Source: JBBQZP01 sp038207585 (GTDB lineage Bacteria; Pseudomonadota; Alphaproteobacteria; Rhodobacterales; Rhodobacteraceae). Taken from it: DNA of 64,000 bases. Position 1 is the stretch's first letter, and each line of letters begins with the position of its first letter. A model generated the notes under the pieces. It ran no database searches. It saw nothing but the letters and a program-made list of their open reading frames with translations, and was not told the DNA's origin. Below are positions 16,467-24,317 of the stretch, piece by piece. The translations under genes and the position numbers were made by a program. The stretch is taken from assembly GCA_038207585.1 (NCBI GenBank), contig JBBQZP010000014.1, positions 1 through 64,000 on the forward strand. The letters run 5' to 3'.

Positions 16467-17753
16467 TCAGTTGACGATTCGCAACTGTTGCCGTGGTGCC
16501 GCGTTGCCCGAGGTCAGCGCGTCATACGGGTCTTCGGGGGAAAGCATCATGTCGATGACCTGCCGCAGCAGGGCACGGCGCGCGCGTGAGGCGTAAAAAC
16601 CGCCCGGAACCTGACTGGTTTCCAACAGATAATGGCGATAATCGCGATAAGCGCGGCTGTCGGGTCGGGTTGGTTTGGCAAAGAAATCGGGCAGGCTTTG
16701 GGTTGAGACGAATTCGGGTTTGGCATAGACGGCCGCGCCAAAGGTCTTGAGCGGAAGTCCGCGCCACAGAACCTGTTGCCCGGCGGTGGAATTCACCGTG
16801 ACCGCAGATCGCGCGTGGTTCAGCAGTGCGGCCAGCTTGCCGCCGCGCACGAAATGCACCCGTTTGCGCACGCCGTATTCTTCGGCCAGACGGCGGATAT
16901 CGCGCGCTACGGGCACGCGGCCATCCTCCAGCGGGTGGGCTTTGAAAACCAGATGATGATGCGGGGGGGCGCCTTTGGCGAAGCCTTCGATCACTACCTT
17001 AAGAAACTCGGACATTGTGGAAAACGGGCTGTGCATCTGGAAACTTGCATCATGTTCAAGCTGCAAGGGCACCAGATGATAGGGAAATCCGCCGTGCGTG
17101 ATGCGGTAGGTGGCGATCATCCTTTCCCACCGGTGGAACGGCATCAAGGCAAGGCGGCGCAGATACAGCATGAATTCCGCAAAGACCGAGATCGAGCGGT
17201 GCGGGCGGTAGAGTTTGAAATCCCAAAAGCCCATCATCACGAACCAATGATAAAGTGCTCCGTAAAAGATGTGCTGGCGCATGTCGCCCCAGTTTGAGGG
17301 CGCGTCGGGCAGCGTCATGTCCGATTTTGCCAAAGCAGCGCGCATGTCGGGGATGGAAAACCCCATCAGCCGCGAATGGCCGTTCACGCCGCCCCGCTCA
17401 TACGTCACCCAATGCGGGCGCAGGTAGCCTTCTTCGAAGACATGCACGCGAATGTCGTTTTCGCGGGCAATGCGCACCGCCTCGGCATGCACGGGGCGGG
17501 TGTCGCCGTAAAGCACAAGGTCGGTGATTTCGCGCGCGGCGATCAGGGTGGTGAAGGTTTCGGGCCAGTCTTCAACCGTGCCGCGATAGGGAATGAAATT
17601 GTTGCCCGACCAGAACGCGCGGTCGCCCCGGTTGAAGCCCACGCGCCAGACCTGCATGCCCGCTGCCTGAAGCTGTGCCCCAAGCTGGCGGAAAAAGGGC
17701 CCGTGCGGCCCCTGCAGAAACAAAAACCTGCGCTTTGACGCCAAACCTTGCAT
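16467..17753 (-). CDS. kpsS: Capsule linker Kdo-transferase KpsS
   Basis: 429 residues from ATG 17753 (MQGLASKRRFLFLQGPHGPF); a longer frame from 17852 adds 33 residues that do not fit the family. Capsule-synthesis domain: FLQGPHGPFFRQL, VGFNRGDRAFW, YGDTRPVHAEAVRIAR, VFEEGYLRPHWVTYERGG, LEHDASFQMHSPF, FKAHPLEDG, VNSTAGQQVLWRGLPL. KpsS transfers the first beta-Kdo residue onto (lyso)phosphatidylglycerol at the cytoplasmic face, the step before KpsC. It is the first gene of the minus-strand capsule operon; an 88-base gap separates it from the lipoprotein gene. The divergent ribE gene begins 173 bases away, so promoters for both share that gap. Confidence 0.87.
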   Translation of the reverse strand: MQGLASKRRFLFLQGPHGPFFRQLGAQLQAAGMQVWRVGFNRGDRAFWSGNNFIPYRGTVEDWPETFTTLIAAREITDLVLYGDTRPVHAEAVRIARENDIRVHVFEEGYLRPHWVTYERGGVNGHSRLMGFSIPDMRAALAKSDMTLPDAPSNWGDMRQHIFYGALYHWFVMMGFWDFKLYRPHRSISVFAEFMLYLRRLALMPFHRWERMIATYRITHGGFPYHLVPLQLEHDASFQMHSPFSTMSEFLKVVIEGFAKGAPPHHHLVFKAHPLEDGRVPVARDIRRLAEEYGVRKRVHFVRGGKLAALLNHARSAVTVNSTAGQQVLWRGLPLKTFGAAVYAKPEFVSTQSLPDFFAKPTRPDSRAYRDYRHYLLETSQVPGGFYASRARRALLRQVIDMMLSPEDPYDALTSGNAAPRQQLRIVN

Positions 17754-17926
17754 ATCGTCCCGAAACTTTGCCTTTGCGGCCCTAACATTCTGCGACACAA
17801 GGTAAAGGGCAAACCTTACCGATCTGTCACACTTAATCTGCAAGGGCGGCAAGACTGTGGCAAATTGGCGGGCCTTGCGCCGGGGGGGCGGGAAAGTTAC
17901 CTCTGGGGCCTGACAATGGAGGCGGC

Positions 17927-18523
17927 ATGTTCACAGGCATCATCACCGATATCGGCACGGTTCTGGCGCTGGACCAGCAGGGCGATCTGCGCGCGCGCAT
18001 CGGCACCGGCTATGACGCGGCGGGCATCGACATCGGGGCCTCGATTGCGTGCAACGGCGTATGTCTGACGGTGGTGGCTTTGGGCACAACACCGCAGAAC
18101 TGGTTCGATGTGCAGATCAGCGCGGAAACCGTCAGCAAGACCAATCTTGCGGGCTGGGCTGTGGACACGCGTTTGAATCTGGAACGTGCGCTGAAGGTCG
18201 GGGATGAGCTTGGCGGGCATATCGTGTCGGGCCATGTGGACGGGGTGGCGCAGGTGGTGCGCGTGACGCCCGAAGGCGACAGCTTGCGCGTGACATTCCG
18301 CGCGCCGGATGCTTTGGCGCGGTTCATCGCGCCCAAGGGGTCGGTGGCGCTGGACGGCACGTCGCTGACGGTGAACGAGGTGGCGGGGGCCGAGTTTGGC
18401 ATCAACTTCATTCCCCATACCCAGACGGCAACCACATGGGGCGCTGTGGCGATGGGGCAGGCGGTCAACCTTGAGGTGGATACCATGGCCCGCTATGTCG
18501 CCCGTCTGCGGGAATATGACTGA
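17927..18523 (+). CDS. ribE: Riboflavin synthase alpha chain
   Basis: 198 residues with two lumazine-binding repeats. First: MFTGIITDIGTVLAL and SIACNGVCLTVV; second: ELGGHIVSGHVDGVAQVV and VALDGTSLTVNEV, followed by FIPHTQTATTWG. It dismutates two 6,7-dimethyl-8-ribityllumazine into riboflavin and the pyrimidine substrate of lumazine synthase. It heads the plus-strand group ribE - unknown - ribB - ribH - nusB. No FMN riboswitch is visible in the 173 bases upstream, and the ribD that commonly precedes ribE in relatives is absent here; capsule genes occupy that side. Confidence 0.94.
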   Translation: MFTGIITDIGTVLALDQQGDLRARIGTGYDAAGIDIGASIACNGVCLTVVALGTTPQNWFDVQISAETVSKTNLAGWAVDTRLNLERALKVGDELGGHIVSGHVDGVAQVVRVTPEGDSLRVTFRAPDALARFIAPKGSVALDGTSLTVNEVAGAEFGINFIPHTQTATTWGAVAMGQAVNLEVDTMARYVARLREYD

Positions 18524-19110
18524 TGCCGCTGCCCGGCCACAATGGCGGCCCCACTATGGAGTCGGGGCAAAGTTGGCGCGCGCATTGCTGGACAAAGGCC
18601 CGCGCTGATCTTTTACCGCATCTGCCGATTGAGGTTTTGCGCGGCCGGATCAGGCGCGCAAGGGAACTGGGTCTGGAGTACAAGACCTATGCCGGGGTGC
18701 GGGCCACGACCGGGCATGATCTGGTGGCGTTTCTGTTTTCGTCCAATGCGTTGCGGGTGATGCGTCCGGGGGATGCGTTGCCGCAGGATCGTGCAGACCG
18801 GCTTGCCTCGTTGGAACGCTGCGCCCGCATCGGGCTGACGCAAGCGCCTCTGACAGCGCCGGCGCTGATGGCTGCAACCGAAGGCCGCATTGATGACGCG
18901 TGTCTCGCCCCGGAACCGTTCGCCAGCTTTGCACAAACCCGCCAGACCCTGCGCGACGCGTTGGGAAAACTGCCCGCCGACACCGTTCTGTTGATCGGCG
19001 ATACCGCGTTGGAACAGGAATGGTGCGCGGCAGGGCGTCTTGCCGGATGGTTGCCCGCCGAGCGGTATTTCGCCCCTCAGGTATCGGTCGAGATATCGTC
19101 CCACGCCTGA
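18523..19110 (+). CDS. Uncharacterised protein in the riboflavin operon
   Basis: 195 residues. The start codon overlaps the ribE stop (TGATG), so it is co-translated with ribE. It begins MPLPGHNGGPTMESG and has GRIRRARELGLEYKTYAGVR and GHDLVAFLFSSNALRV, then a helical region and a C-terminal DTVLLIGDTALEQEWCAAG. There is no signal peptide or membrane helix. The GHNGGP start is a short motif I have seen in several unrelated Rhodobacteraceae and GTA/phage-type proteins, so it says little about function. I do not recognise the family; its coupling to ribE suggests some link to flavin supply. Confidence 0.7.
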   Translation: MPLPGHNGGPTMESGQSWRAHCWTKARADLLPHLPIEVLRGRIRRARELGLEYKTYAGVRATTGHDLVAFLFSSNALRVMRPGDALPQDRADRLASLERCARIGLTQAPLTAPALMAATEGRIDDACLAPEPFASFAQTRQTLRDALGKLPADTVLLIGDTALEQEWCAAGRLAGWLPAERYFAPQVSVEISSHA

Positions 19111-19595
19111 CCGCCATAGCCGATCAGCCAGTTCAGCGTATAGTGCCGCTCCACCACCACGCCCGCATCCATGCCGCCCGGTGCGTCCTGCCCTTTCAGC
19201 CGCGCCGCAACCACGGCCCAATTGCGGCGGTAGATCAGATCGGCCGCATCCAGCAGTTTGGCCTGCGGGCGCAGTTTCACACGGGCCATCACACCGTCGG
19301 TTCCCAGATCGCGCAGCAGGCCTGCAAGGCGCGGCACGTCGGCGATGCCTGATACCGGCCCCGCATCGTCTATGAAGCAAAGCGACCACAACAAAAGCCA
19401 CGCGCCTTCATAGCGCCAGGTGAATTGCGCGCAGTCTTGGTCTGACGGATCGGGGCTATACATGAAGGTGCGTTCGGCCACCGCGCGCTCGGTGCGGCGC
19501 AGCGCTGTCAAGACGGCGGTTGCGGCGCTGCACCCTCTGGCCTTATCGGGCGGCGCGCGGTAAGGGCTGTTTCGAACAGACCGGGGCCCTGCCAT
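19077..19595 (-). CDS. DUF4272-like protein, N-terminally truncated, antisense within the rib operon
   Basis: The frame gives up to 172 residues; the last ~125 match my memory of the DUF4272 family: FTWRYEGAWLLLWSLCFIDD, VKLRPQAKLLDAADLIYRRN, then VVERHYTLNWLIGY and WDDISTDT at the end. Family members normally have about 60 more residues in front (RRA.. helix and a WL...LSP segment); here the N-terminus would run into the start of ribB. The first plausible ATG (19595) overlaps the ribB ATG on the other strand. It is therefore either a shortened gene with a new start or a pseudogene. Its 3' end overlaps the preceding rib-operon gene by 34 bases in the opposite direction. Confidence 0.5.
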   Translation of the reverse strand: MAGPRSVRNSPYRAPPDKARGCSAATAVLTALRRTERAVAERTFMYSPDPSDQDCAQFTWRYEGAWLLLWSLCFIDDAGPVSGIADVPRLAGLLRDLGTDGVMARVKLRPQAKLLDAADLIYRRNWAVVAARLKGQDAPGGMDAGVVVERHYTLNWLIGYGGQAWDDISTDT

Positions 19596-20697
19596 GACCG
19601 AATTCAAGACCGAATACTCCGACGCAATCTCGACCGTGGAAGAGATCATTGATGATGCCCGCAATGGCCGGATGTTCATTCTGGTGGACCATGAAGATCG
19701 CGAGAATGAAGGCGATCTGGTGATCCCGGCGCAGATGTGTACGCCGCAAGCGGTGAACTTTATGGCGACTCACGGGCGCGGGCTGATCTGCCTTGCCTTG
19801 CCGGGCCACCGGATCGACTCGTTGGGCCTGTCGCTGATGAGCCCCAAGAACTCCAGCCGCCACGAGACCGCCTTTACCATGTCGATCGAGGCGCGCGAGG
19901 GCGTGTCCACGGGCATTTCCGCTGCTGATCGTGCGTTGACGGTGTCGGTTGCGATTGATCCAAGCAAGGGGCCGGCTGATATCGCGTCGCCGGGGCATGT
20001 CTTTCCGCTGCGCGCACGCGATGGCGGCGTGCTGGTGCGCGCGGGCCATACCGAGGCGGCGGTTGATGTCAGCCGCCTTGCAGGGCTGAATCCCAGTGGT
20101 GTGATTTGCGAGATCATGAACGAAGACGGCACGATGGCGCGGCTGCCCGATCTGGTGGCTTTTGCGCAGCGTCACAACCTGAAAATCGGCACGATTTCCG
20201 ATCTGATCGCCTACCGCCGCCGCCACGACAATCTGGTGAACGAAAAGGCCGTGAAGCCGGTTCATTCGTCGCATGGCGGTGACTGGATGATGCGGATTTT
20301 CTCGGATGAAACGCAGGGCGCCGAACATATCGTGCTGACCAAGGGTGATCTGGTGTCCCCCGGCCCGGTTCTGGTGCGGATGCATGCGCTTAACCCGTTG
20401 GAGGATGTGCTGGGCATCGGCGCTGGCCCGACCGATGATCTGGCAGGGGCGATGAACGTTATTGCCAAAGAGGGGCGCGGCGTTGTCGTTCTGCTGCGCG
20501 ATACTCAGATGAAACTGGTGATGGAGGGCGAGGTATCACCGCAGACCCTGCGCCAGTACGGACTTGGCGCCCAGATCCTATCGGCGCTGGGGCTTTCCGA
20601 GATTACCCTTGTCACCAATTCCAAAGCGCCCAAAGTGGTCGGGCTGGAGGCTTATGGCCTTCACATCGCCGGTACCCGCGCGATCAAGGAAAGCTGA
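19594..20697 (+). CDS. ribB: 3,4-dihydroxy-2-butanone 4-phosphate synthase with a degenerate GTP cyclohydrolase II domain (RibBX type)
   Basis: 367 residues. The RibB domain (~15-215) is intact: VDHEDRENEGDLVIPAQM (acidic active-site loop), TGISAADRALTV, GHVFPLRARDGGVLVRAGHT, GVICEIMNEDGTMAR. It converts ribulose 5-phosphate to the C4 unit used by lumazine synthase. The C-terminal RibA-like domain (~225-360) keeps the fold (LVRMHALNPLEDVLGIGAG..., RQYGLGAQILSALGLSEITL) but has none of the three zinc-binding cysteines and lacks the CDCG segment, so it cannot be a GTP cyclohydrolase II. Such fusions have been called RibBX. The first step of the pathway must be supplied by another gene. Confidence 0.9.
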   Translation: MTEFKTEYSDAISTVEEIIDDARNGRMFILVDHEDRENEGDLVIPAQMCTPQAVNFMATHGRGLICLALPGHRIDSLGLSLMSPKNSSRHETAFTMSIEAREGVSTGISAADRALTVSVAIDPSKGPADIASPGHVFPLRARDGGVLVRAGHTEAAVDVSRLAGLNPSGVICEIMNEDGTMARLPDLVAFAQRHNLKIGTISDLIAYRRRHDNLVNEKAVKPVHSSHGGDWMMRIFSDETQGAEHIVLTKGDLVSPGPVLVRMHALNPLEDVLGIGAGPTDDLAGAMNVIAKEGRGVVVLLRDTQMKLVMEGEVSPQTLRQYGLGAQILSALGLSEITLVTNSKAPKVVGLEAYGLHIAGTRAIKES

Positions 20698-20700
20698 GCC

Positions 20701-21222
20701 ATGGCCACCGCCGAAACCCATTATACCTTGCCGTTGCCCAACTTTGACAAGCCAGTCAAGCTGCTGATCGTGGTTGCGCCCTATTACAAGGACATCACCG
20801 ATGCCCTGATCGCAGGCGCGCAGCAGATGGCCGCCGATTGCGGTGCCACGGCCGAGGTGATCGAGGTGCCCGGTGCCCTGGAGGTTCCCACGGCGATTGC
20901 AATGGCCGAGCGGCAGTCGAATTTCGATGGCTATGTGGCGCTGGGCTGTATCATCCGGGGCGAGACGACGCATTATGACACGGTCTGCAATGATAGCTCG
21001 CGCGGGCTGATGCTTTTGGGCCTGCAAGGGGCCTGTATCGGCAACGGCATCCTGACGGTGGAAAACCGCGCCCAGGCCGAGGTGCGGGCCGAGGCTGCGG
21101 GGCAGAACAAGGGCGGCGGGGCGGCAGCAGCAGCGCTGCATCTGATCGCGCTGTCGCGCGGCTGGGCCAACGCACGTAAGGGCATCGGTTTTCGCGCGCC
21201 CGACACGTCGTTTCGCGCATGA
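20701..21222 (+). CDS. ribH: 6,7-dimethyl-8-ribityllumazine synthase
   Basis: 173 residues, normal length for a RibH. Conserved stretches: KLLIVVAPYYKDITDALIAG, EVPGALEVPTAIAMA (substrate loop), ALGCIIRGETTHYDTVCND (phosphate-binding, catalytic His in ETTHYD), and GNGILTVENRAQAEVRA. It condenses the ribB product with the ribityl pyrimidine to make lumazine, the substrate of riboflavin synthase. It begins 3 bases after ribB and overlaps nusB by ATGA. Confidence 0.94.
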   Translation: MATAETHYTLPLPNFDKPVKLLIVVAPYYKDITDALIAGAQQMAADCGATAEVIEVPGALEVPTAIAMAERQSNFDGYVALGCIIRGETTHYDTVCNDSSRGLMLLGLQGACIGNGILTVENRAQAEVRAEAAGQNKGGGAAAAALHLIALSRGWANARKGIGFRAPDTSFRA

Positions 21223-21707
21223 AGGACCCCAAAACCTTGAAAGGTCCTGACCGCAAACAGATGAAATCGGCGTCCCGGCTTTATGCCGTGCAGGCGCTTT
21301 TCCAGATGGAACGCTCGGGCCAGACGGTCGAGGCGGTCAGCGCCGAGTTCGAAGACCACCGTTTCGGCGCAGTTTACGACGACGACGAGATGGCCGAAGG
21401 CAACGCGGCTCATTTCCGGGCCGTGCTGGGCCATGCCGTCAACTGGCAGGCCAAGATCGACCAGATGACCGACCGCGCGCTTCTGGAAAAATGGCCGCTG
21501 GGCCGCATTGACCCGGTGCTGCGCGCTGTGTTCCGGGCTGCGGGCGGCGAGATGCTGGAGATGCCGACGCCACCCAAGGTGGTGATCAGCGAATATGTCG
21601 ATGTCGCGAAAGCCTTTTTTCCCGAGGGCAAGGAAGCGAAATTCGTGAACGCCGTGCTGGACCACATGGCGCGAGAGGCCAAGCCGGAAGCCTTTCCCGC
21701 TGCGTGA
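21219..21707 (+). CDS. nusB: Transcription antitermination factor NusB
   Basis: 162 residues, all-helical NusB fold: KSASRLYAVQALFQMERSG at the start, RALLEKWPLGRIDPVLRAVF in the middle, then VVISEYVDVAKAFFPEGKEA and FVNAVLDHMAREAKP, the standard C-terminal signature. It binds boxA RNA with NusE (S10) in rRNA antitermination. Coupling ribH-nusB through ATGA is a widespread bacterial arrangement. Confidence 0.93.
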   Translation: MKDPKTLKGPDRKQMKSASRLYAVQALFQMERSGQTVEAVSAEFEDHRFGAVYDDDEMAEGNAAHFRAVLGHAVNWQAKIDQMTDRALLEKWPLGRIDPVLRAVFRAAGGEMLEMPTPPKVVISEYVDVAKAFFPEGKEAKFVNAVLDHMAREAKPEAFPAA

Positions 21708-21759
21708 CGGATTTGTTGCGAGCGGGCAACCTGCCCGGATCGCAACACCGCAGGTCAGC

Positions 21760-21966
21760 GTGCTTCTGATCGGCTTTTTCATGTTCATCATTGGCGTCGT
21801 CGACATTGTTCTTGATTTCCTGAACCGGGTTCCGACCCTTCTGATGTGGATCTACAATCGGCGAGGCGGAACGACCTGACGCATCAAGATCGCACTGGTC
21901 GTGGTGGGCGGCATCCTGTGAATTACAGGCGGTTGCAGCGACTGCGGCGAAGTGCCCGACGCCTGA
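21760..21966 (+). pseudogene. Possible remnant of small membrane-protein frames after nusB
   Basis: One frame reads a short hydrophobic peptide from a GTG at 21760 (LLIGFFMFIIGVVDIVLDFL, ending RRGGTT, stop 21877-21879). It continues in phase as RIKIALVVVGGIL, stop, ITGGCSDCGEVPDA, stop. The second part looks like a lipoprotein signal broken by one stop. No ATG or ribosome site is present. This may be decayed sequence or chance. I see nothing else in 21708-22248. Confidence 0.22.
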
Positions 21967-22248
21967 TTTGACATCCCGTTCCGGACGGTCGTCAAACGGC
22001 CAGCCGATAACGCTACAGAAGCATTTAAAATAACGATGCGTTGCGCATGCTCCGCACAAGTTGTTGTGATTTCAGACAACACGCGGGAACCTTCGACGCA
22101 ACTGCAATGTTTGTGATGCATGAAACGCAAATGCGATCGCTGTTCGATGTCACTGGTGGGTTCACCGGCGGGCGCTGCCTGCCATGTGTCACGTTTGGCG
22201 GACGCCCCAACGATTGCTCTTGTGACAGCGGCGGTATGAAGGTTGGAC

Positions 22249-23130
22249 GTGGACCTTTCCCTGATCAGAACATTCACCGAAGTTGCTGCAACGGGTTCGT
22301 TCGTTGCAGCGGCGGATCGCTTGTTTGTCACGCAGTCGGCGGTCAGCTTGCGGGTACAGCGGCTGGAAGATCAGCTTGGCGTCAGCCTGTTCAACCGCTC
22401 CAAGACCGGGGCCGACATGACAGCGCAGGGCCGCGAGTTTGAGGGCTATGCGCAGGCGCTGCTGCGCACCTGGGAAAAAGCCCGCGCGCAAGTGTCCGTC
22501 CCCGAAGGCTATGCGCGCAGCCTGACCATCGGCGCGCAGGTGGCACTCTGGCACCGGGTCGGGTTTCATTGGGTCGACAGTCTGCGCGACCGCTTCCCGG
22601 ACCTTGGCCTGCGTGCACAACTTGGCATGCCCGATGCGCTGATGCGCGGCATGACCGAAGGCGCAATGCAGGTCGCGCTGACCTATGAGCCTGCGCGCAA
22701 GGTCGGCCTGAACCTCGAGCGAGTTCTGGATGAAACGCTGATCCTTGTGGCCGCCTTTCCCGACCCGACACTAGCCAACATGCGCAACCGCTATGTGTTT
22801 GTTGACTGGGGCGAGGCATTCACAGCGGCGCATGAATTGAACCATCCCAACCTCTCGAATCCCGGCCTGACGTTGGCGATGGGGGGCTTGACGGCGCGAT
22901 TTCTGATCGACCGGGGGCTGGCGGGATACCTGCCCGCAAGCTATGCCAACTACTATATCGAGACGGGCGAGCTTTTTGCAGTGCCCGACACACCCGCCTT
23001 TGACTATCCGGTCTGGGCGGTGTGGCGCGATGATCTGGATGAGGACATCGCCGATGTGGCGCGCAAGTCACTGCTTTCCGTGTTGCGCGACGTGCGCGCG
23101 ATGGATGACGAGCAGATGACGGCTGGCTAA
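22249..23130 (+). CDS. LysR-family transcriptional regulator
   Basis: 293 residues from GTG 22249, placed eight bases after GAAGG; the TTG six bases earlier is too close to that site. N-terminal winged HTH: SLIRTFTEVAATGSFVAAAD, FVTQSAVSLRVQRLEDQLGV, LFNRSKTGADMTAQGREF. The effector domain follows (LTIGAQVALWHRVGFHWVDS; GGLTARFLIDRGLAGYLPAS). It is transcribed alone; the next gene is an outer-membrane protein behind a terminator, so no target is obvious. LysR regulators often control a divergent gene, but none is present here. Confidence 0.88.
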   Translation: MDLSLIRTFTEVAATGSFVAAADRLFVTQSAVSLRVQRLEDQLGVSLFNRSKTGADMTAQGREFEGYAQALLRTWEKARAQVSVPEGYARSLTIGAQVALWHRVGFHWVDSLRDRFPDLGLRAQLGMPDALMRGMTEGAMQVALTYEPARKVGLNLERVLDETLILVAAFPDPTLANMRNRYVFVDWGEAFTAAHELNHPNLSNPGLTLAMGGLTARFLIDRGLAGYLPASYANYYIETGELFAVPDTPAFDYPVWAVWRDDLDEDIADVARKSLLSVLRDVRAMDDEQMTAG

Positions 23131-23195
23131 CGCCCGCCCCGATCTGCGCGTTTTCCTGCGCCTAACTTACTGAAGTTAAAATACGAAACCAAAAC

Positions 23196-23224
23196 CGGCG
23201 CGGGCAATCCCGCGCCGTTTCTCT
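23196..23224 (+). terminator. Rho-independent terminator after the LysR gene
   Basis: A perfect 9-bp stem, CGGCGCGGG with CCCGCGCCG around a CAAT loop (23196-23217), is followed by TTTCTCT. The A-rich sequence before the stem could let it work weakly on the minus strand too. Confidence 0.75.
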
Positions 23225-23269
23225 GTCGATGCACGGGTGCGCGGAATTTCAAGGCTGACATGCCCGAGT

Positions 23270-23294
23270 AATACTCACGTCTGCCATGAGTATT
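23270..23294. promoter_or_regulatory. Inverted repeat upstream of the DUF481 gene, operator candidate
   Basis: A perfect palindrome: AATACTCA (23270-23277), nine-base spacer, TGAGTATT (23287-23294). It lies about 105 bases before the DUF481 start, in the only region where that gene's promoter can be. Dyad length and spacing fit a dimeric regulator site. The same 8-mer pair occurs in the large inverted repeat at 38660-38745, so it may alternatively be part of a dispersed element. Confidence 0.4.
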
Positions 23295-23398
23295 CGAAAT
23301 TTTTCATTGGCGCCGCCGTTCCCTAGTTAGCCCTCACACGAAACCGCCGCACCGTCCGGACGCTGTGTCAGGGCTGCGGATCACGGAAAGGAACTGCC

Positions 23399-24232
23399 AT
23401 GAAGATGATTTTGAAAACCGGCGCGCTTTCCGCCATGGCTCTGGCTCTGGCCACGACTGCCACGTTCGCGCAGACGACTCTGACCGGCACGCGGGTGCTG
23501 AACGATCGGATCGACGACATCCAGACTGATGTGAATGACGATCTGACCCGTGCCGATGACGAGAACCGTTTTGGCAACCCCGAAGCGCGTCAGGGTCTGT
23601 CAGGCTCGGCCTCGCTCAGCTATTCGGGCAAGACCGGCAACAACGAGACGCAGGATTTCTCGGTCGGCGCGCGTCTGCGCTACAACACCGGCCCGTTGAC
23701 CCAGACCATCGGTCTTGCGATTGATTTTGCAGACGAGGAAGGCAACACCACCAAGGAAGACACGTTCGGCGTGTATGATGCCAACTACGCGTTCAATGAC
23801 CGTTTCTACGGCTTTGTGCTGGCGCGGGGTCAGGCTGACGGTCTGGCAGACACAGCGGGCGAAGTCAGCAAGGATGCGTTCATCGGCGTGGGTCCGGGCT
23901 ACCGGATCATCAACCAGTCCAACATCGCGTGGCGGGTTCAGGCCGGTATTGGTATCAGCTATCTGGAATACGGCGATAACACGGATGAAACCGAAACCGG
24001 TTACGTTGCCTCGTCGCGGTTCTTTTACCAGATCAACGACAATGCGTTCGTGACCAACGATACTGATGTTCTGACCTCGGACTCGGCGCTGCGGATCAAC
24101 AACGATCTTGGCGTGAACTTCCGTCTGACCGACGTTCTGTCAACCCGCGTCAGCTATCTGACCGACTATAACGACAGCCGCGATATCCGCGCAGACAACA
24201 AGCTGGGCGTGTCGCTGGTGTTTGGCTTCTGA
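23399..24232 (+). CDS. DUF481 family outer-membrane protein (putative salt-induced/porin-like)
   Basis: 277 residues with a signal peptide (LKTGALSAMALALATTATFA, cleavage before QTTLTG). The mature protein is acidic, with alternating strands: GSASLSYSGKTGNNETQDFS, VGARLRYNTGPLTQTIGLAI, FYGFVLARGQADGL, GVGPGYRIINQSNIAWRV, and a C-terminal strand KLGVSLVFGF ending in Phe, as outer-membrane barrels do. This is the DUF481 pattern. The residues after the signal (NDRIDDIQTDVNDDLTRADD) form an acidic helical segment before the barrel. The function is unknown beyond an envelope role. It is a single-gene unit with its own terminator. Confidence 0.8.
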   Translation: MKMILKTGALSAMALALATTATFAQTTLTGTRVLNDRIDDIQTDVNDDLTRADDENRFGNPEARQGLSGSASLSYSGKTGNNETQDFSVGARLRYNTGPLTQTIGLAIDFADEEGNTTKEDTFGVYDANYAFNDRFYGFVLARGQADGLADTAGEVSKDAFIGVGPGYRIINQSNIAWRVQAGIGISYLEYGDNTDETETGYVASSRFFYQINDNAFVTNDTDVLTSDSALRINNDLGVNFRLTDVLSTRVSYLTDYNDSRDIRADNKLGVSLVFGF

Positions 24233-24294
24233 GCTAACGCTTGCGAAAGGGTCAGTGAATGGGCCCTGAGATGCGATCTTTTCATCGGGAAGGG

Positions 24295-24317
24295 GGCAGG
24301 GAAACCTGCCTCTTTTT
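24295..24317 (+). terminator. Rho-independent terminator after DUF481 gene
   Basis: Stem GGCAGG / CCTGCC around a GAAA tetraloop (24295-24310), followed by TCTTTTT. It lies 63 bases after the stop codon. Confidence 0.75.

Noticed and set aside
17754..17926. Possible FMN riboswitch before ribE
   Set aside because: None of the conserved RFN-element strings is visible in these 173 bases.
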